Assembly (NCBI GenBank): GCA_963802375.1
Contig: CAWDIJ010000010.1
Span: 62,001-126,000, forward strand
Direction of reading: 5' to 3'
Source of the DNA: JACDAN01 sp963802375
GTDB taxonomy: Bacteria > Actinomycetota > Thermoleophilia > Gaiellales > Gaiellaceae
DNA length: 64,000 nt
The notes under the pieces were generated by a model, which was given only the letters and a program-made list of their open reading frames with translations, had not been told where the DNA came from and ran no database searches. This document shows positions 9,241 to 18,179 of this stretch, one piece after another; position 1 is the stretch's first letter; each line of letters opens with the position of its first letter. The position numbers and the translations under genes were made by a program.

Positions 9241-9364
9241 GTGAGCGGTGATCGTGCACTGCCGGATACGCCGCGATGCGTCGACGGCGCCACCCGTCGT
9301 TTCAGCGCTGCTTCAGCGCATCAGCGAACACTGTCATCGACAAGCAAGGGAGGGGGTTCCAGAG

Positions 9365-10546
9365 ATGCGCATCTGGATCCGAGTGACCGCCGTCTGCATG
9401 CTCGCGCTCGTTGCGTGCGGGGGGTCGGACGATGACCAGGCCGAGCAGCCATCCGACGAGACATCCGACGAGCCCGGCCGGGCGACTGCGCTCATGATCA
9501 CTCCGACCCACGACGCTCAGGTCGTCCGTGGCGACGACGGCATGGACCACGTCGAATACGGACTGCTCGTCGTCAGCGTGTTCGACGAACCGGTGACCAT
9601 GTCGAGCGTGGTCGTCCTCGATCCCGACGGAGAGGAACTGTTGCGAATCGAAGGGGATGCGCTTGCCGCCACGACGCAGACCCTCTTCGACAAGAAGCCG
9701 TCGGCGGTCGTTCCCCCGTCCGGCGCCGTCGGGATCAGCGTCGACGTGATCGTCCCGCCGGACAGCGCTCCAGACAGGGTCACTCACCGGATCGCGTACA
9801 CGCTCGAACCGGACTCGAAGAGCGGGGCGATGATCGACGTCCCCGAGATCGACGGGCCGGAGGTCGCGATCGACGACGCGGCTGCCATCGAGATCGCGCC
9901 GCCCCTCAAGGGGGATCGCTGGGTCGTCACCACGGCGTGCTGCAAGCCCAACGTTCACCGAGATCTTCGCATCGCCGTCGACGGTCGGCGAATCGCCACT
10001 CCCGAGACCTTCGCCGTCGACTGGGCTCGGGCCGAGGGCGACCGGCTCTACGACGCGGACGGCAGCCAGAACGAGCAGTTCTATGCCTACGGAGAAGAAG
10101 TGCTCGCGGTCGCCGATGGAACCGTCGTCTTCACCCAGGACGGCAAGCCGGAGGGAGTGCCGAACCAAGCGACGCCGGCGAAGGATCTTTCCGATTTCGG
10201 CGGCAACCAGGTGATGCTCCAGATCGAGCCGAACGTCTACGCGTGGTACGCCCATCTGCAGCCGGGCAGCCTCGTGGTGGAGGTCGGCGATGAGGTGGAG
10301 GCCGGGACGCCCCTTGCCAAGCTCGGCAACACCGGGCCCTCGCTGGGCCCTCACCTCCACTTCGGCCTCCTTGACGTCAACAGCTCCGTCACCGGACGCA
10401 GCCTGCCGTTCGTCCTCGACAGCTACACGTTGGTCGGCACCGTCGATTTCGCAACCTCCGAGGGGGACCATCTGGTGATCACCGGGGATCCGCAGGAGGT
10501 CACTTCGGCCTATCCGCTCTATGGCAGCGTCTCGAACTTCCCATGA
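9365..10546 (+). CDS. M23-family (LytM-type) peptidase lipoprotein
   Basis: 393 residues, intact. A lipoprotein signal (MRIWIRVTAVCMLALVACGG, lipobox LVAC) and an acidic Asp/Glu/Ser linker anchor it outside the membrane. A beta-rich middle domain (residues 45-180) is followed by the M23 fold: FYAYGEEVLAVADGTVVF, GGNQVMLQIEPNVYAWYAHL, EVEAGTPLAKLGNTGPSLGP and the zinc motif HLHFGLLD. M23 enzymes cut peptidoglycan cross-bridges. The first zinc-ligand HxxxD of active LytM enzymes is not obvious (NVHRDLRIAVD may fill it), so catalysis is uncertain. AAGGGAGGGGG precedes the ATG. It converges on the beta-lactamase-fold gene with nine bases between the stops. Confidence 0.75.
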   Translation: MRIWIRVTAVCMLALVACGGSDDDQAEQPSDETSDEPGRATALMITPTHDAQVVRGDDGMDHVEYGLLVVSVFDEPVTMSSVVVLDPDGEELLRIEGDALAATTQTLFDKKPSAVVPPSGAVGISVDVIVPPDSAPDRVTHRIAYTLEPDSKSGAMIDVPEIDGPEVAIDDAAAIEIAPPLKGDRWVVTTACCKPNVHRDLRIAVDGRRIATPETFAVDWARAEGDRLYDADGSQNEQFYAYGEEVLAVADGTVVFTQDGKPEGVPNQATPAKDLSDFGGNQVMLQIEPNVYAWYAHLQPGSLVVEVGDEVEAGTPLAKLGNTGPSLGPHLHFGLLDVNSSVTGRSLPFVLDSYTLVGTVDFATSEGDHLVITGDPQEVTSAYPLYGSVSNFP

Positions 10547-10555
10547 CACCGGCGG

Positions 10556-11978
10556 TCACTCGGCGGTGATCGTGTACTCCTGGATACGAGCCTCGCGGAG
10601 TGGCGACAACGCGAACCGGAGACGCACCTCCCGGCCGTCGCCGGCGCGAGCGATGGCCGTCGCGTCGGTGTCGAGCGTGGCATCGATGCTGCTCCAGCGT
10701 CAGCGGCCCATGGGCGGCGATGACGTCGCGGGCGGCGCCCGCCCGGCGTTCGTACGGACTCATCGGGGGCGACGTTGTCGGCGAAGAGTCGTCGGCGACA
10801 CGGTCGTCCCAGTCGTTGACGAGCCCGACGAGCGCCGCCGCGGCGATTTGCGCAGCGCCTCGTTCGGCGCGATGGCGACGGGTGGCACGAAGCCGTGGTC
10901 GTCGAGCATTTCGAGCATCCGTCGTGTGAGGAGCCGCATCGGGGCGTAGGTGGCGTTGGCGAGCGCCACAGCGCCGACCCGGCGGCCGGGCAGCCAGCGC
11001 ATGTTGGAGCCGTATCCCGGTAGCCCTCCGGAGTGTCCGACGATGTCGCCAAAGCGCTGGTCATGGACGATCTGCATCCCGAACCCGTATCCCGCTGCGT
11101 CGACGCGTTCCGGAACGTGGTCCAGTCCTTCGCCGGTCGCCAGGGTGCGTGAGACGCCCCCGGCGCGCTGGACCTGCTGCTGCTCGCGCCGCGATGACCG
11201 CCGCAGCGGACCGTCGTCGCCGTCGTCGCGCGGCGGGAAGGCGTCATCGAAGAAGCGCCATGACGCGAGCGAGGTCCTCCACGGTCGACCACAGCCCGCC
11301 CATCGGCGCCAGCGCGCCGTCGCCGAGCGGCGCGTCGTCGGGTACCGCCGCGTCGTCCTCGACCCTGTAGGGGCGGGCCCAGTCGTCGTGCCGCGGACGC
11401 AGCCACGTCGTGCGTTGCAGGCCGAGCGGTTGCAGCAGCAGCTCGCCGACGAGATCTTGCAGGCGCTTGCCGGTGTGCCGCTCGACCACACGTCCGATGA
11501 CGGCGAAGCCCAAGTTGGAGTACTCGAACGCCGTGGCGGGCGGTACCGCGAATCGAGGACGGGCGGCGAGGATCGCGTCCAGCTCGGCCGTGGCCACGTC
11601 GAGATGGCGGTCCGCCCACGGGTCGTCAGCGGTCAGCCCCGACTGCATGGAGAGCAGATGGCGCAGCGTGATCGGCGGCCCGTCGCTGGTGGGCCCGATC
11701 GGCAGGTCCGGTACCGGCTCGTCGAGGGTGAGCACGCCATCGTCACGGAGGCGTAGCACCGTGGCGGCGGTGAACGGCTTCGTCATCGAGGCGATGCGGA
11801 ACACGGTGCGCACGGTGGGGGACGAGCCGTCGTCCAGCTGCCCGCTGTGCCCGGACAGCTCCACCTGGCCGTCGAGCATCACGCCCCACGTCAGCGTCGG
11901 GATGTGGTGGGTCGTCGCCCAGTGGTCGGCCAGCGCCTGGAGCTCGGGGTGGACCGTGGAGGGATCCATCGGCATCAC
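10556..11978 (-). CDS. Serine beta-lactamase-family hydrolase (class C fold), frameshifted
   Basis: About 470 residues. FRIASMTKPFTAATVLRL holds the SxxK nucleophile/base pair, FEYSNLGFAVIGRVVE the YxN motif and GDIVGHSGGLPGYGSN the HxG motif, so the active site of the beta-lactamase/DD-peptidase/esterase superfamily is complete. The N-terminal half is in one frame to about 11245, the middle in another (AAGYGFGMQIVHDQRFGDIV), and the C-terminal 100 residues need further shifts, ending REARIQEYTITAE. The family includes D-aminopeptidases and esterases; no signal peptide is seen, so a cytosolic esterase/peptidase is more likely than a lactamase. GTG at 11978 and ATGs at 11975 and 11969 are alternative starts. 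Confidence 0.75.
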
Positions 11979-12009
11979 CCTGGCACGGCCTCGCTACCGT
12001 CGAGCATCG

Positions 12010-12351
12010 ATGGCGACGATCGAGCAGGCCAGGGCGATCGCACTCGCCCTGCCCCGTACGATCGAGGCGCTGGTGCGCGATCGCGTCAAGTTCCGCATCG
12101 GCCAGATCGTCTACCTGGCCTTCTCCCGCGACGAGACGATGATGGGCTTCGCCTTCCCGAAGGAGGAGCGTGATGCCCTCGTGGCGTCCGAGCCCGAGAA
12201 GTTCCTGCTGCCGAAGCCCTCGGACATGCGCTATCGCTGGGTCGTCGTGCGCCTCGACCGGATCGACGAGGACGAGCTGCGGGAGCTGATCGAGGACGCA
12301 TGGCGAATGTGCGTGCCCAAGCGCGTCGCCGCCGAGCACCTCGGCTCCTGA
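12010..12351 (+). CDS. MmcQ/YjbR-family DNA-binding-like protein
   Basis: 113 residues, intact: MATIEQARAIALALPRTIEA, FRIGQIVYLAFSRDETMMGF, KFLLPKPSDMRYRWVVVRLD and ELIEDAWRMCVPKRVAAEHL. This is the short CyaY-like fold of the MmcQ/YjbR family, with the conserved LPxxxE, K-F-x-G and W(V/I)-x-V-x-L positions and a final A-W-x-x-x-x-P-K-R helix. The biological role is not firmly known. It is divergent from the beta-lactamase-fold gene, 31 bases apart. Confidence 0.8.
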   Translation: MATIEQARAIALALPRTIEALVRDRVKFRIGQIVYLAFSRDETMMGFAFPKEERDALVASEPEKFLLPKPSDMRYRWVVVRLDRIDEDELRELIEDAWRMCVPKRVAAEHLGS

Positions 12352-12402
12352 CATCCCTCACATCGAACGATGAGTCGCCTCGTCGCAAGCCGGGGGCGCC
12401 CC

Positions 12403-12408
12403 TAGCAT
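12403..12408 (+). promoter_or_regulatory. -10 box TAGCAT, leaderless start of the acyl-CoA dehydrogenase
   Basis: TAGCAT is followed by exactly six bases and then the ATG, placing the transcription start at the A of the start codon. No Shine-Dalgarno is present. Confidence 0.5.
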
Positions 12409-12414
12409 TCGTCC

Positions 12415-14205
12415 ATGGCCTCCTACCTCCGCGAGCCGGTCGACGACCTTCCGTTCTCCAGCGAGGCCAAGGCCCGCCGCTACGCCACCGAGCGCTACGT
12501 CGGCGCCGTCGGCCGCAACTGGTGGACGTCGGACCCTTCACTGCAGCGTCTGATGCGCCGGTACCTGGGTGCCGAGGGCCTGGCATGGGCTGCTCCCCAC
12601 CTCGAGGCGCTCGGCGCCCTGATGGGTGGCGCGATCGCCTCCCGCGCCGAGGAGACCGACCGCCATCCGCCCCGATTGGAGAAGTACGACCGCTGGGGCC
12701 GAGACATCAGCTCGGTGGTGATGCCGCCGACGTTCGAGGCATCGCGGCGTGACCTGATCGAGCACAACTTCTCGTCCCCGGCGTTCCGCGACCAGGCACG
12801 GCAGGCCGGGGTCGACCCGTCGCCGATGGGCGCGGCGTGGGCCTACCTGCTCGACCAGGCCGAGATCGGCATGATGTGCGCGCTCGGCACCGGCGGCGAC
12901 ATGGTCGTCCGACTGGCCGACGAGTTCGCGCCGCCCGACGTGCGCGACCGGGTGCGGCAGCTCTTCGCCGCCGGTGAGTTCGCCGGCGAGGCCGCGCAGA
13001 TGCTGACGGAGCGGACCGGCGGTTCGGACCTCGCCGCGCTGGAGACGACCGCCACCCCCGACGGTGACCACTGGCGCCTCTCAGGGTTCAAGTGGTTCGC
13101 GTCCAACGCCAACGGGTCGGCGTTCGTCGTGCTCGCCAAGCCGGAGGGAGCGCCGGACGCCATCCGCGGCATCGCCCCGTTCCTCGTGCTGCGCGAACGT
13201 CGCGACGGCACAGGCAACGGCGTCCGGATCCGACGGCTGAAGGACAAGCTCGGCACGAAGGCGGTGGCTTCGGCCGAGGTCGAGTTCGACCGCGCCGAGG
13301 CGTTCCTGCTGGCACCACCGTCCGACGCCGCAGCCGAGCGCGACAGCTCCGAGGCGGCCGGCGACGGGCGCGGCATGGCCCGTATGATGGAGCTGACCAA
13401 CGGCGCCCGGCTGGGGATCGCCATGATGGGACTCGGCTGCGCCCGCCGAGCGCTCGTCGAATCGCTCTGCTACGCCCAGGCCCGCGAGGCGTTCGGCAGT
13501 GAGCTTGTGCATCACCCCCTGATGCAACGCAAGCTGGCCGACCTGATCGTCGAAGTCGAGGCCGCGCAAGTGCTGGTGTTCGATGGTTACCTCGGCCCGC
13601 GCCTGCGCATCGGCGCTCCGCTGATCAAGCTTCGCGTGGCCAGGCTCGGCATCACCGCAGCCAGCGATGCCATCGAGATCCACGGTGGCAACGGGTACAT
13701 CGAGCAGTGGCCGGTGGCCCGCATCCTGCGTGACGCCCAGGTCAACACCGTGTGGGAGGGCCCGGACAACATCCTGTGCCTCGATGTCCGCCGGGCGATG
13801 GAGCGCGACGGCGCCGAGCAGCCGTTCCTCGCCCGTCTGCGTGAGGCGATCGAGCGAGCGCCCCAGAGCGACACGGCGACACGTGACCTTGTCGCGGCAC
13901 GGCTTGTCGACCTCGCCGACGCCATCGAGGCTTGGAAGGCCCTCGACCGCCCGACGGGCGAGGCGCGGCTGTACCCGCTGGCCCAGTACATGGTCGACGT
14001 GTACGCCGCCGCCCTGTTGCTCGAGCAGGCCGGTTGGGAGGAGACGGAGTTCGGGACCGACCGCGGCCAGCTCGTGGCTCGGCTGTTCGTGCGGGACCAT
14101 CTCGCCGACCCCGGACCTCGCCGCGGCATCGACGCGCCGGCCGAAGAGCTGCAGCGGTTCAAGGACCTGGTCGACGGCGTCTTCGTCGACGAATTCTTGA
14201 CCTGA
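12415..14205 (+). CDS. Acyl-CoA dehydrogenase, AidB-like
   Basis: 596 residues, intact. Acyl-CoA dehydrogenases oxidise acyl-CoA to enoyl-CoA with FAD. The order is typical of the long AidB-like branch: N-terminal helical region, EAAQMLTERTGGSDLAALET (flavin/substrate segment), WRLSGFKWFASNANGSAFVV, GVRIRRLKDKLGTKAVASAE, REAFGSELVHHPLMQRKLAD and the FAD-binding IHGGNGYIEQWPVARILRDA followed by NTVWEGPDNILCLDV. AidB itself binds DNA and protects against alkylation, so co-location with alkB in the window may be meaningful, though it is 6 kb away and not cotranscribed. The start is fixed by a leaderless -10. Confidence 0.85.
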   Translation: MASYLREPVDDLPFSSEAKARRYATERYVGAVGRNWWTSDPSLQRLMRRYLGAEGLAWAAPHLEALGALMGGAIASRAEETDRHPPRLEKYDRWGRDISSVVMPPTFEASRRDLIEHNFSSPAFRDQARQAGVDPSPMGAAWAYLLDQAEIGMMCALGTGGDMVVRLADEFAPPDVRDRVRQLFAAGEFAGEAAQMLTERTGGSDLAALETTATPDGDHWRLSGFKWFASNANGSAFVVLAKPEGAPDAIRGIAPFLVLRERRDGTGNGVRIRRLKDKLGTKAVASAEVEFDRAEAFLLAPPSDAAAERDSSEAAGDGRGMARMMELTNGARLGIAMMGLGCARRALVESLCYAQAREAFGSELVHHPLMQRKLADLIVEVEAAQVLVFDGYLGPRLRIGAPLIKLRVARLGITAASDAIEIHGGNGYIEQWPVARILRDAQVNTVWEGPDNILCLDVRRAMERDGAEQPFLARLREAIERAPQSDTATRDLVAARLVDLADAIEAWKALDRPTGEARLYPLAQYMVDVYAAALLLEQAGWEETEFGTDRGQLVARLFVRDHLADPGPRRGIDAPAEELQRFKDLVDGVFVDEFLT

Positions 14206-14247
14206 GACGTCATCGCTGCGGCGCGCCCGGTCCGTCAGGATGGGGGC

Positions 14248-14601
14248 ATGCCCAGTGCCTACGCCATCGCCCACCTGCGCACGCCGCAGTTCAACGACGA
14301 CGTGCTCGAGTATCTGGATCGCATCCAGGCCACGCTCGACCCGTTCGGTGGTCGATTCCTCGTGCACGGCGCCGCGGTCGAGGTCAAGGAGGGCTCGTGG
14401 CCGGGGACCGTCGTGATCATCGAGTTCCCGGGCGTCGACGATGCGCACGCCTGGTACGAGTCACCGGAGTACCAGGCGATCCTCCCGCTGCGCACCGATC
14501 ACATCGACGGGGAGGCGATCATCGCAGGCGGTGTCGAGCGTGACTACGACCCAGCTCACCTCGCCGCCGCGGTGCGGGTCAGTCGTACTTCCAGCGTTTG
14601 A
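14248..14601 (+). CDS. DUF1330-family protein
   Basis: 117 residues. MPSAYAIAHLRTPQFNDDVL, ATLDPFGGRFLVHGAAVEVK, PGTVVIIEFPGVDDAHAWYE and SPEYQAILPLRTDHIDGEAI define the dimeric ferredoxin-like alpha/beta barrel of DUF1330. The function is unknown; related folds include monooxygenase-like and EthD proteins. GGGGG precedes the ATG. Its last 23 bases overlap the convergent oxidase gene. Confidence 0.8.
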   Translation: MPSAYAIAHLRTPQFNDDVLEYLDRIQATLDPFGGRFLVHGAAVEVKEGSWPGTVVIIEFPGVDDAHAWYESPEYQAILPLRTDHIDGEAIIAGGVERDYDPAHLAAAVRVSRTSSV

Positions 14602-15019
14602 GGCCCTTCATCCCGTAGGCGAGCACGATGACCGCCCGACTGGGGACGATGGACAGGAAGGCCACCTCAGGTGAGTCAGGGCCGCCCGGAGCGAAGTCGT
14701 TGAGGTTGTAGTCGAACACGCCGTCCCACACCCGGCGCTTCGTGTCGACGTCGGTGTGCACGGTTGCCGTGCCCCACAGCTCGACACCGTCACCTTGCTC
14801 GGTCACCTGCCAGTGCATCGCGATCTCGGGGTGCGCGGTGATGTTGCGGGCCTTGACCGAGTTGGCGGAGATGAACACCCACACGGTGCCGGCCTCCCAG
14901 GCGGGGTGGACCGGTGCGACGTCGGGGAAGCCGTCCGCGCCGACGGTGGCCAGGTGCGCCCAGGGGCTCAGCTCGGTGGCGAACGTCCTGACCTCGTCCA
15001 ACGTCGCTGTGTCGCTCAT
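14579..15019 (-). CDS. Pyridoxamine 5'-phosphate oxidase-like flavin/F420-binding protein
   Basis: 146 residues, intact. PWAHLATVGADGFPDVAPVH, GTVWVFISANSVKARNITAH, PEIAMHWQVTEQGDGVELWG and FLSIVPSRAVIVLAYGMKGL, ending KRWKYD, form the split-barrel flavin- or F420-binding fold. PNPOx proper oxidises pyridoxamine phosphate; actinobacterial short homologues usually bind FMN, F420 or haem, and no class can be chosen here. The start ATG follows TAGGGT by seven bases, so the mRNA is probably leaderless. Confidence 0.8.
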   Translation of the reverse strand: MSDTATLDEVRTFATELSPWAHLATVGADGFPDVAPVHPAWEAGTVWVFISANSVKARNITAHPEIAMHWQVTEQGDGVELWGTATVHTDVDTKRRVWDGVFDYNLNDFAPGGPDSPEVAFLSIVPSRAVIVLAYGMKGLKRWKYD

Positions 15020-15026
15020 CGGCCGA

Positions 15027-15036
15027 ACCCTAGGTT
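15027..15036. promoter_or_regulatory. Two overlapping divergent -10 boxes
   Basis: On the minus strand TAGGGT lies seven bases before the oxidase ATG; on the plus strand TAGGTT lies eight bases before the VOC gene GTG. The boxes share two base pairs in ACCCTAGGTT, so polymerase cannot occupy both at once. Confidence 0.45.
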
Positions 15037-15044
15037 GTGCGCCC

Positions 15045-15795
15045 GTGACGGTGCGATGGCTGACGGCGTTCCTCGACTTCCCCGAACAGCGGTTCCGTGC
15101 GGGCGTCGACTTCTGGCTGGCGATCACGGGGGCCACGCTGTCGCCGACGCGCGGCTCACACGACGAGTTCGCCACGCTCGATGCCTCCGGACGGCGACGC
15201 CTACCTGCGGGTGCAGCGGGTCGCCGATCCTGACGGCGGCTGCCACCTCGACCTCCACGTCGATGATCGGCCGGCCACGGTGCGTCACGCGGAGGCACTC
15301 GGTGCGTCCGTCGAGATGGCGCTGGACGATGTGGTCGTCATGCGTTCGCCGGCGGGCCTGGCGTTCTGCGTCGTGGACGATCCACGGCGAGTCGGTGCCG
15401 CCGGCGCCGACGACGCTCGACGGCGAGCGCAGCCTCGTCGACGTGGTCTGCGTGGACATCCCGCCCGACGACTACGAGCGTGAGACCACGTTCTGGGCCG
15501 GCCTCACCGGTTGGGAGCTCCGGGATGTCGCCCATCCCGAGTACTCGTATCTCGCCCGCCGGAAGGCATGCCGCTGCTACTCCTCCTGCAACGCCTCGAC
15601 GAGGCGGCGCCCGGTCGGTCCGCCGGCGCCCATCTCGACCTCGCCACCGACGATCCAGAAGCACTCGCCGCGGCGCACGAACGACGCGGCGCCCGCGTGC
15701 TCCGCCGCCACGACCACTGGATCACGATGACCGATCCGTCCGGGCTGCCGTACTGCCTCGTTCGCCGCGCTCCCGTGACCGACAGGCTCACGTGA
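15045..15795 (+). CDS. Two-domain VOC (glyoxalase/bleomycin-resistance) protein, frameshifted
   Basis: About 250 residues in two beta-alpha-beta modules. Domain 1: VRWLTAFLDFPEQRFRAGVD, DGDAYLRVQRVADPDGGCHL, DLHVDDRPATVRHAEALGAS. Domain 2: VDVVCVDIPPDDYERETTFW, GAHLDLATDDPEALAAAHER, HWITMTDPSGLPYCLVRR. His, Glu and Asp positions suit a metal site, but metal binding is inferred. VOC proteins include glyoxalases, dioxygenases and antibiotic-binding proteins; no specific function is visible. Frame changes near 15183, 15383 and 15560. GTG start chosen because a -10 lies eight bases before it. Confidence 0.7.
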
Positions 15796-15850
15796 CCTTT
15801 CCCGATCTGTGGCAGGCTGCGCCGAGCAGGATCACGGAAGGGAGACGTTC

Positions 15851-16057
15851 ATGGCTGTCACCAAGATCATCGAGGTCGTTGGCCGTTCGACAACCAGCTC
15901 CGATGACGCGGTCAAGAGCGCGCTCGCCGAGGCGGGGCGCAGCCTGCGCAACATCAAGGCGCTCGACGTCGTGTCGGTCGGGTTGCGTGGCGACAACATG
16001 GACGAGTGGGGCGCGCTGGTGCGCATCTCGTTCCTCGTCGAGAGCGTCAACGAGTAA
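15851..16057 (+). CDS. Dodecin
   Basis: 68 residues, intact: MAVTKIIEVVGRSTTSSDDA, VKSALAEAGRSLRNIKALDV, VSVGLRGDNMDEWGALVRIS, FLVESVNE. This is a complete dodecin: a small beta-alpha-beta-beta subunit that forms hollow dodecamers storing flavin or CoA. The V-x-KIIE-x-VG-x-S start, SxDDA helix and central tryptophan region (here D-E-W-G) match the family. The ribosome site GGAAGGGAG is eight bases before the ATG. It stands alone between the VOC gene and a long C-run. Confidence 0.9.
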   Translation: MAVTKIIEVVGRSTTSSDDAVKSALAEAGRSLRNIKALDVVSVGLRGDNMDEWGALVRISFLVESVNE

Positions 16058-16099
16058 GGGCTCGAGCGGAAGGGAGCTTCCGCAACCCCGCCCCCCAGG

Positions 16100-16122
16100 C
16101 CCCCCCCCCCCCCCCCCCCCCC
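16100..16122. repeat. 23-base C homopolymer
   Basis: An uninterrupted run of 23 cytosines, preceded by a shorter C-rich tract, sits between dodecin and repeat copy B. No gene spans it. It could be a slippery tract or an assembly artefact. Confidence 0.85.
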
Positions 16123-16124
16123 TC

Positions 16125-16206
16125 GAGTTCGTCTCGCAGCCAAGCTGCTCGACTCACCTGCCGAGCTCGCTGCCGCCGCTTCGCGGCGGCGCTCACCCGC
16201 CTGGCC
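16125..16206 (+). repeat. Dispersed intergenic repeat, copy B (subtype I)
   Basis: GTTCGTCTCGCAGCCAAGCT, then GCCGCCGCTTCGCGGCGGC (perfect hairpin with a TTCG-type loop), then CACCCGCCTGGCC. Its end overlaps the last codons of the convergent MBL gene. Confidence 0.8.
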
Positions 16207-17093
16207 GATCCGGACAACTCCCCGGCAACGGCGGCCCGAGTGCGAGGTACCCACGGGCGACCGCGCTCGTGAGTGACTGCCGAGGGAACGGCCACTGATC
16301 GGCGGCCTCGTCGAGCGCATCCTCAGCGGCGATGCCCGCCGCGTGGAGCTCCCTGATCAGCGTGGCGACGCTGGCGATGCCTGCAACCTGGTCGGCCACC
16401 GTCGCTGCCGCCATGACGTCACCGTGTCCCGGAACGAAGGTCGATCTGCCGAGCGCGACGAGTGCGCTCACCGTCGCCGGCCACTCGAGCGGGTAGCTGT
16501 CATCGCCGTACGCCGGCGGTGCTGACTGCTCGACAAGATCGCCCGCGAACACGACCGCGGCATCGCCGGCGACGACCACGAGATCGTTACTGGTGTGGCC
16601 CCGTCCGAGGTGGAGCAGCTCGACGCCGCGGTCGCCCAGGTCGAGGACTTGGCGATCCGTCACGAGGTGGTCTGGCGCGACGAGCTCGACGCGGTCGAAC
16701 TCGGCGCAGGCCTCCTCGTCGTAGAACCCACGCAGAGCAGCACGCAGCTCGGCCTCGTTGTCGAGCAGCATCGGCGGCAGGTCGACGTGTCCCCACAACT
16801 GCAGCTCGGCGTCGACTTCGGCAGTCGGGCGAGGAGAGGTTGCGGGCGCGCTGCGGGCACGCTCGACGAATCGCTGGTTCCCGAAGACGTGATCGAAGTG
16901 CCAGTGGCTGTTGATCACCCATCGCACCGGGCCGGCCGAACGCGGCCAGGTCGTCGAGCAGCTCGTCGGCTTGGCGGAGATCGCCCCGCGTGTCGATGAC
17001 GAGCAGCGCCTCGGTGCCGCGCACCACGCCGATGTTGAGGTCGTAGCGGGGGTACCTCCGTCGGAAGCAGCCGTCGCCAACCTCGTCCCACAT
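16193..17093 (-). CDS. MBL-fold metallo-hydrolase, frameshifted
   Basis: About 300 residues. The start MWDEVGDGCFRRRYPRYDLN and GTEALLVIDTRGDLRQADEL is in one frame; after about 16920 the frame changes to WVINSHWHFDHVFGNQRFVE, with the zinc motif HxHxDH, then LGRGHTSNDLVVVAGDAAVV (third His), FAGDLVEQSA (bridging Asp) and FVPGHGDVM (last His). All metal ligands of a dinuclear zinc hydrolase are present. The family covers lactonases, glyoxalase II and others; the substrate is unknown. The C-terminus runs into repeat copy B, which supplies the stop. Confidence 0.75.
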
Positions 17094-17126
17094 TGCACGC
17101 AGTCTGGCCCCGCCAGACCCAGAGCA

Positions 17127-17687
17127 TCAGCGTTGACATGACTTCACCGCCGGATGTCGAGCCGAGCGGACCGCCCGTCCTTGGAGCTCACCGATGCGGT
17201 CGAGGAGATTTGAGACAGCCGCCGGGTCGTCGATCTCGCCAGCACTGCGCAAGAGGCAGTGGACGGCCTCCTCACAGAACTGGGCCACGTCGTCGGCTCG
17301 GCCGGATTCGAGCAGCTCGGCAACGGCGTCGATGACCTCGTGGGCACAGGCGCTCCACGCGTGTGGCTCGGCCCGCCCGGTCACCGTGACGACGACGGCC
17401 ACGAGATGCTTGCAGAAGGTTCCGTCATCGGCGGCGGGACACGTGCAGCGATGGACCAGCCCGCCGATGTCGAACCACAGATCGACCTGGTAGGGCGTCG
17501 GGCCGGTCCCGAGGACGTTCGCCGTCACCGCTCCGCCGGATTCCTCGACTACCGCGACGCGGCCGGCCAGCGCATATGTCATCCCCCGGATCCGGGCGCG
17601 GAGATCCGCCAGGGCGGCGAGGTCGAGCGTCGCCATGGAGCGGGCGCTTGGCAGGTGCAGGACGGTGGCCGTCATGTCTCGGAGCAT
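17127..17687 (-). CDS. SWIM zinc-finger family protein
   Basis: 186 residues, intact. The SWIM signature CxC-xn-CxH is in VHRCTCPAADDGTFCKHLVA, within a beta-hairpin preceded by YQVDLWFDIGG. The C-terminal half is helical (HEVIDAVAELLESGRADDVA, EEAVHCLLRSAGEIDDPAAV). SWIM fingers bind DNA or protein and occur beside SNF2 helicases, but none is present here. MTATVLH (17675) and MATLDLA (17636) are alternative starts. Confidence 0.75.
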   Translation of the reverse strand: MLRDMTATVLHLPSARSMATLDLAALADLRARIRGMTYALAGRVAVVEESGGAVTANVLGTGPTPYQVDLWFDIGGLVHRCTCPAADDGTFCKHLVAVVVTVTGRAEPHAWSACAHEVIDAVAELLESGRADDVAQFCEEAVHCLLRSAGEIDDPAAVSNLLDRIGELQGRAVRSARHPAVKSCQR

Positions 17688-17826
17688 GACGAAGGGGTGT
17701 GACAGTCAACACTTCGGGGCCGTCGCCCGTTCCTCGAGTGGTGTGAGCCGTTCTGTCCGTAGTGATCGGTCCGATCTCAATGGGCGAAGGCGCTGGAGCG
17801 CCCGCCGTGCCGAACCGGGCGTCCGG

Positions 17827-18150
17827 TCAGTCGTCCGCTTCGTCGTCGGCTTCAGATCCCACGACGTGGAAGCCCTCGTCGAGCTGGACGTCGACCTGTG
17901 AGCCATCGTCGAGTGTGACCTCGACCTCGTAGTAGCTCTCCTCGTCGCCGACCTCGGTGCCGGTGACCCGGCCTCCGCCAGTGGCGGCGAGGGCGGCGGC
18001 ACTGGCCCGCTCGAGGTCGCCGCCCGAGATCGGCGTGTCAACCTCGTTGCCGTCGTCGTCGTCGCTCTGCGCCCTGGCGTATGTGAACCCGCCGGCGGCA
18101 ACGAGGGTGGCGACACCGACTGCGGAGAGGATCTTGCTTCCACGCGTCAT
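17827..18150 (-). CDS. Exported PepSY-domain protein
   Basis: 107 residues. MTRGSKILSAVGVATLVAAG and GFTYARAQ form a signal peptide with an A-x-A cleavage site, followed by an acidic linker and one PepSY module: SGGDLERASAAALAATGGGR, VTGTEVGDEESYYEVEVTLD, DGSQVDVQLDEGFHVVGSEA. PepSY domains are small extracytoplasmic inhibitors or sensors, often paired with OmpR-type two-component systems, exactly the context here: it is transcribed divergently from the response regulator across the TTCAG repeats. A short hairpin GGCGCT-gg-AGCGCC lies 25 bases beyond the stop. Confidence 0.75.
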   Translation of the reverse strand: MTRGSKILSAVGVATLVAAGGFTYARAQSDDDDGNEVDTPISGGDLERASAAALAATGGGRVTGTEVGDEESYYEVEVTLDDGSQVDVQLDEGFHVVGSEADDEADD

Positions 18151-18179
18151 GGGATCAATCGTGTCCGCGATGACCTGAC

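Noticed and set aside
17789..17802. Hairpin GGCGCT-gg-AGCGCC as a terminator for the PepSY gene
   Set aside because: The stem is only six base pairs with a two-base loop and no tail; too weak to list as a terminator.
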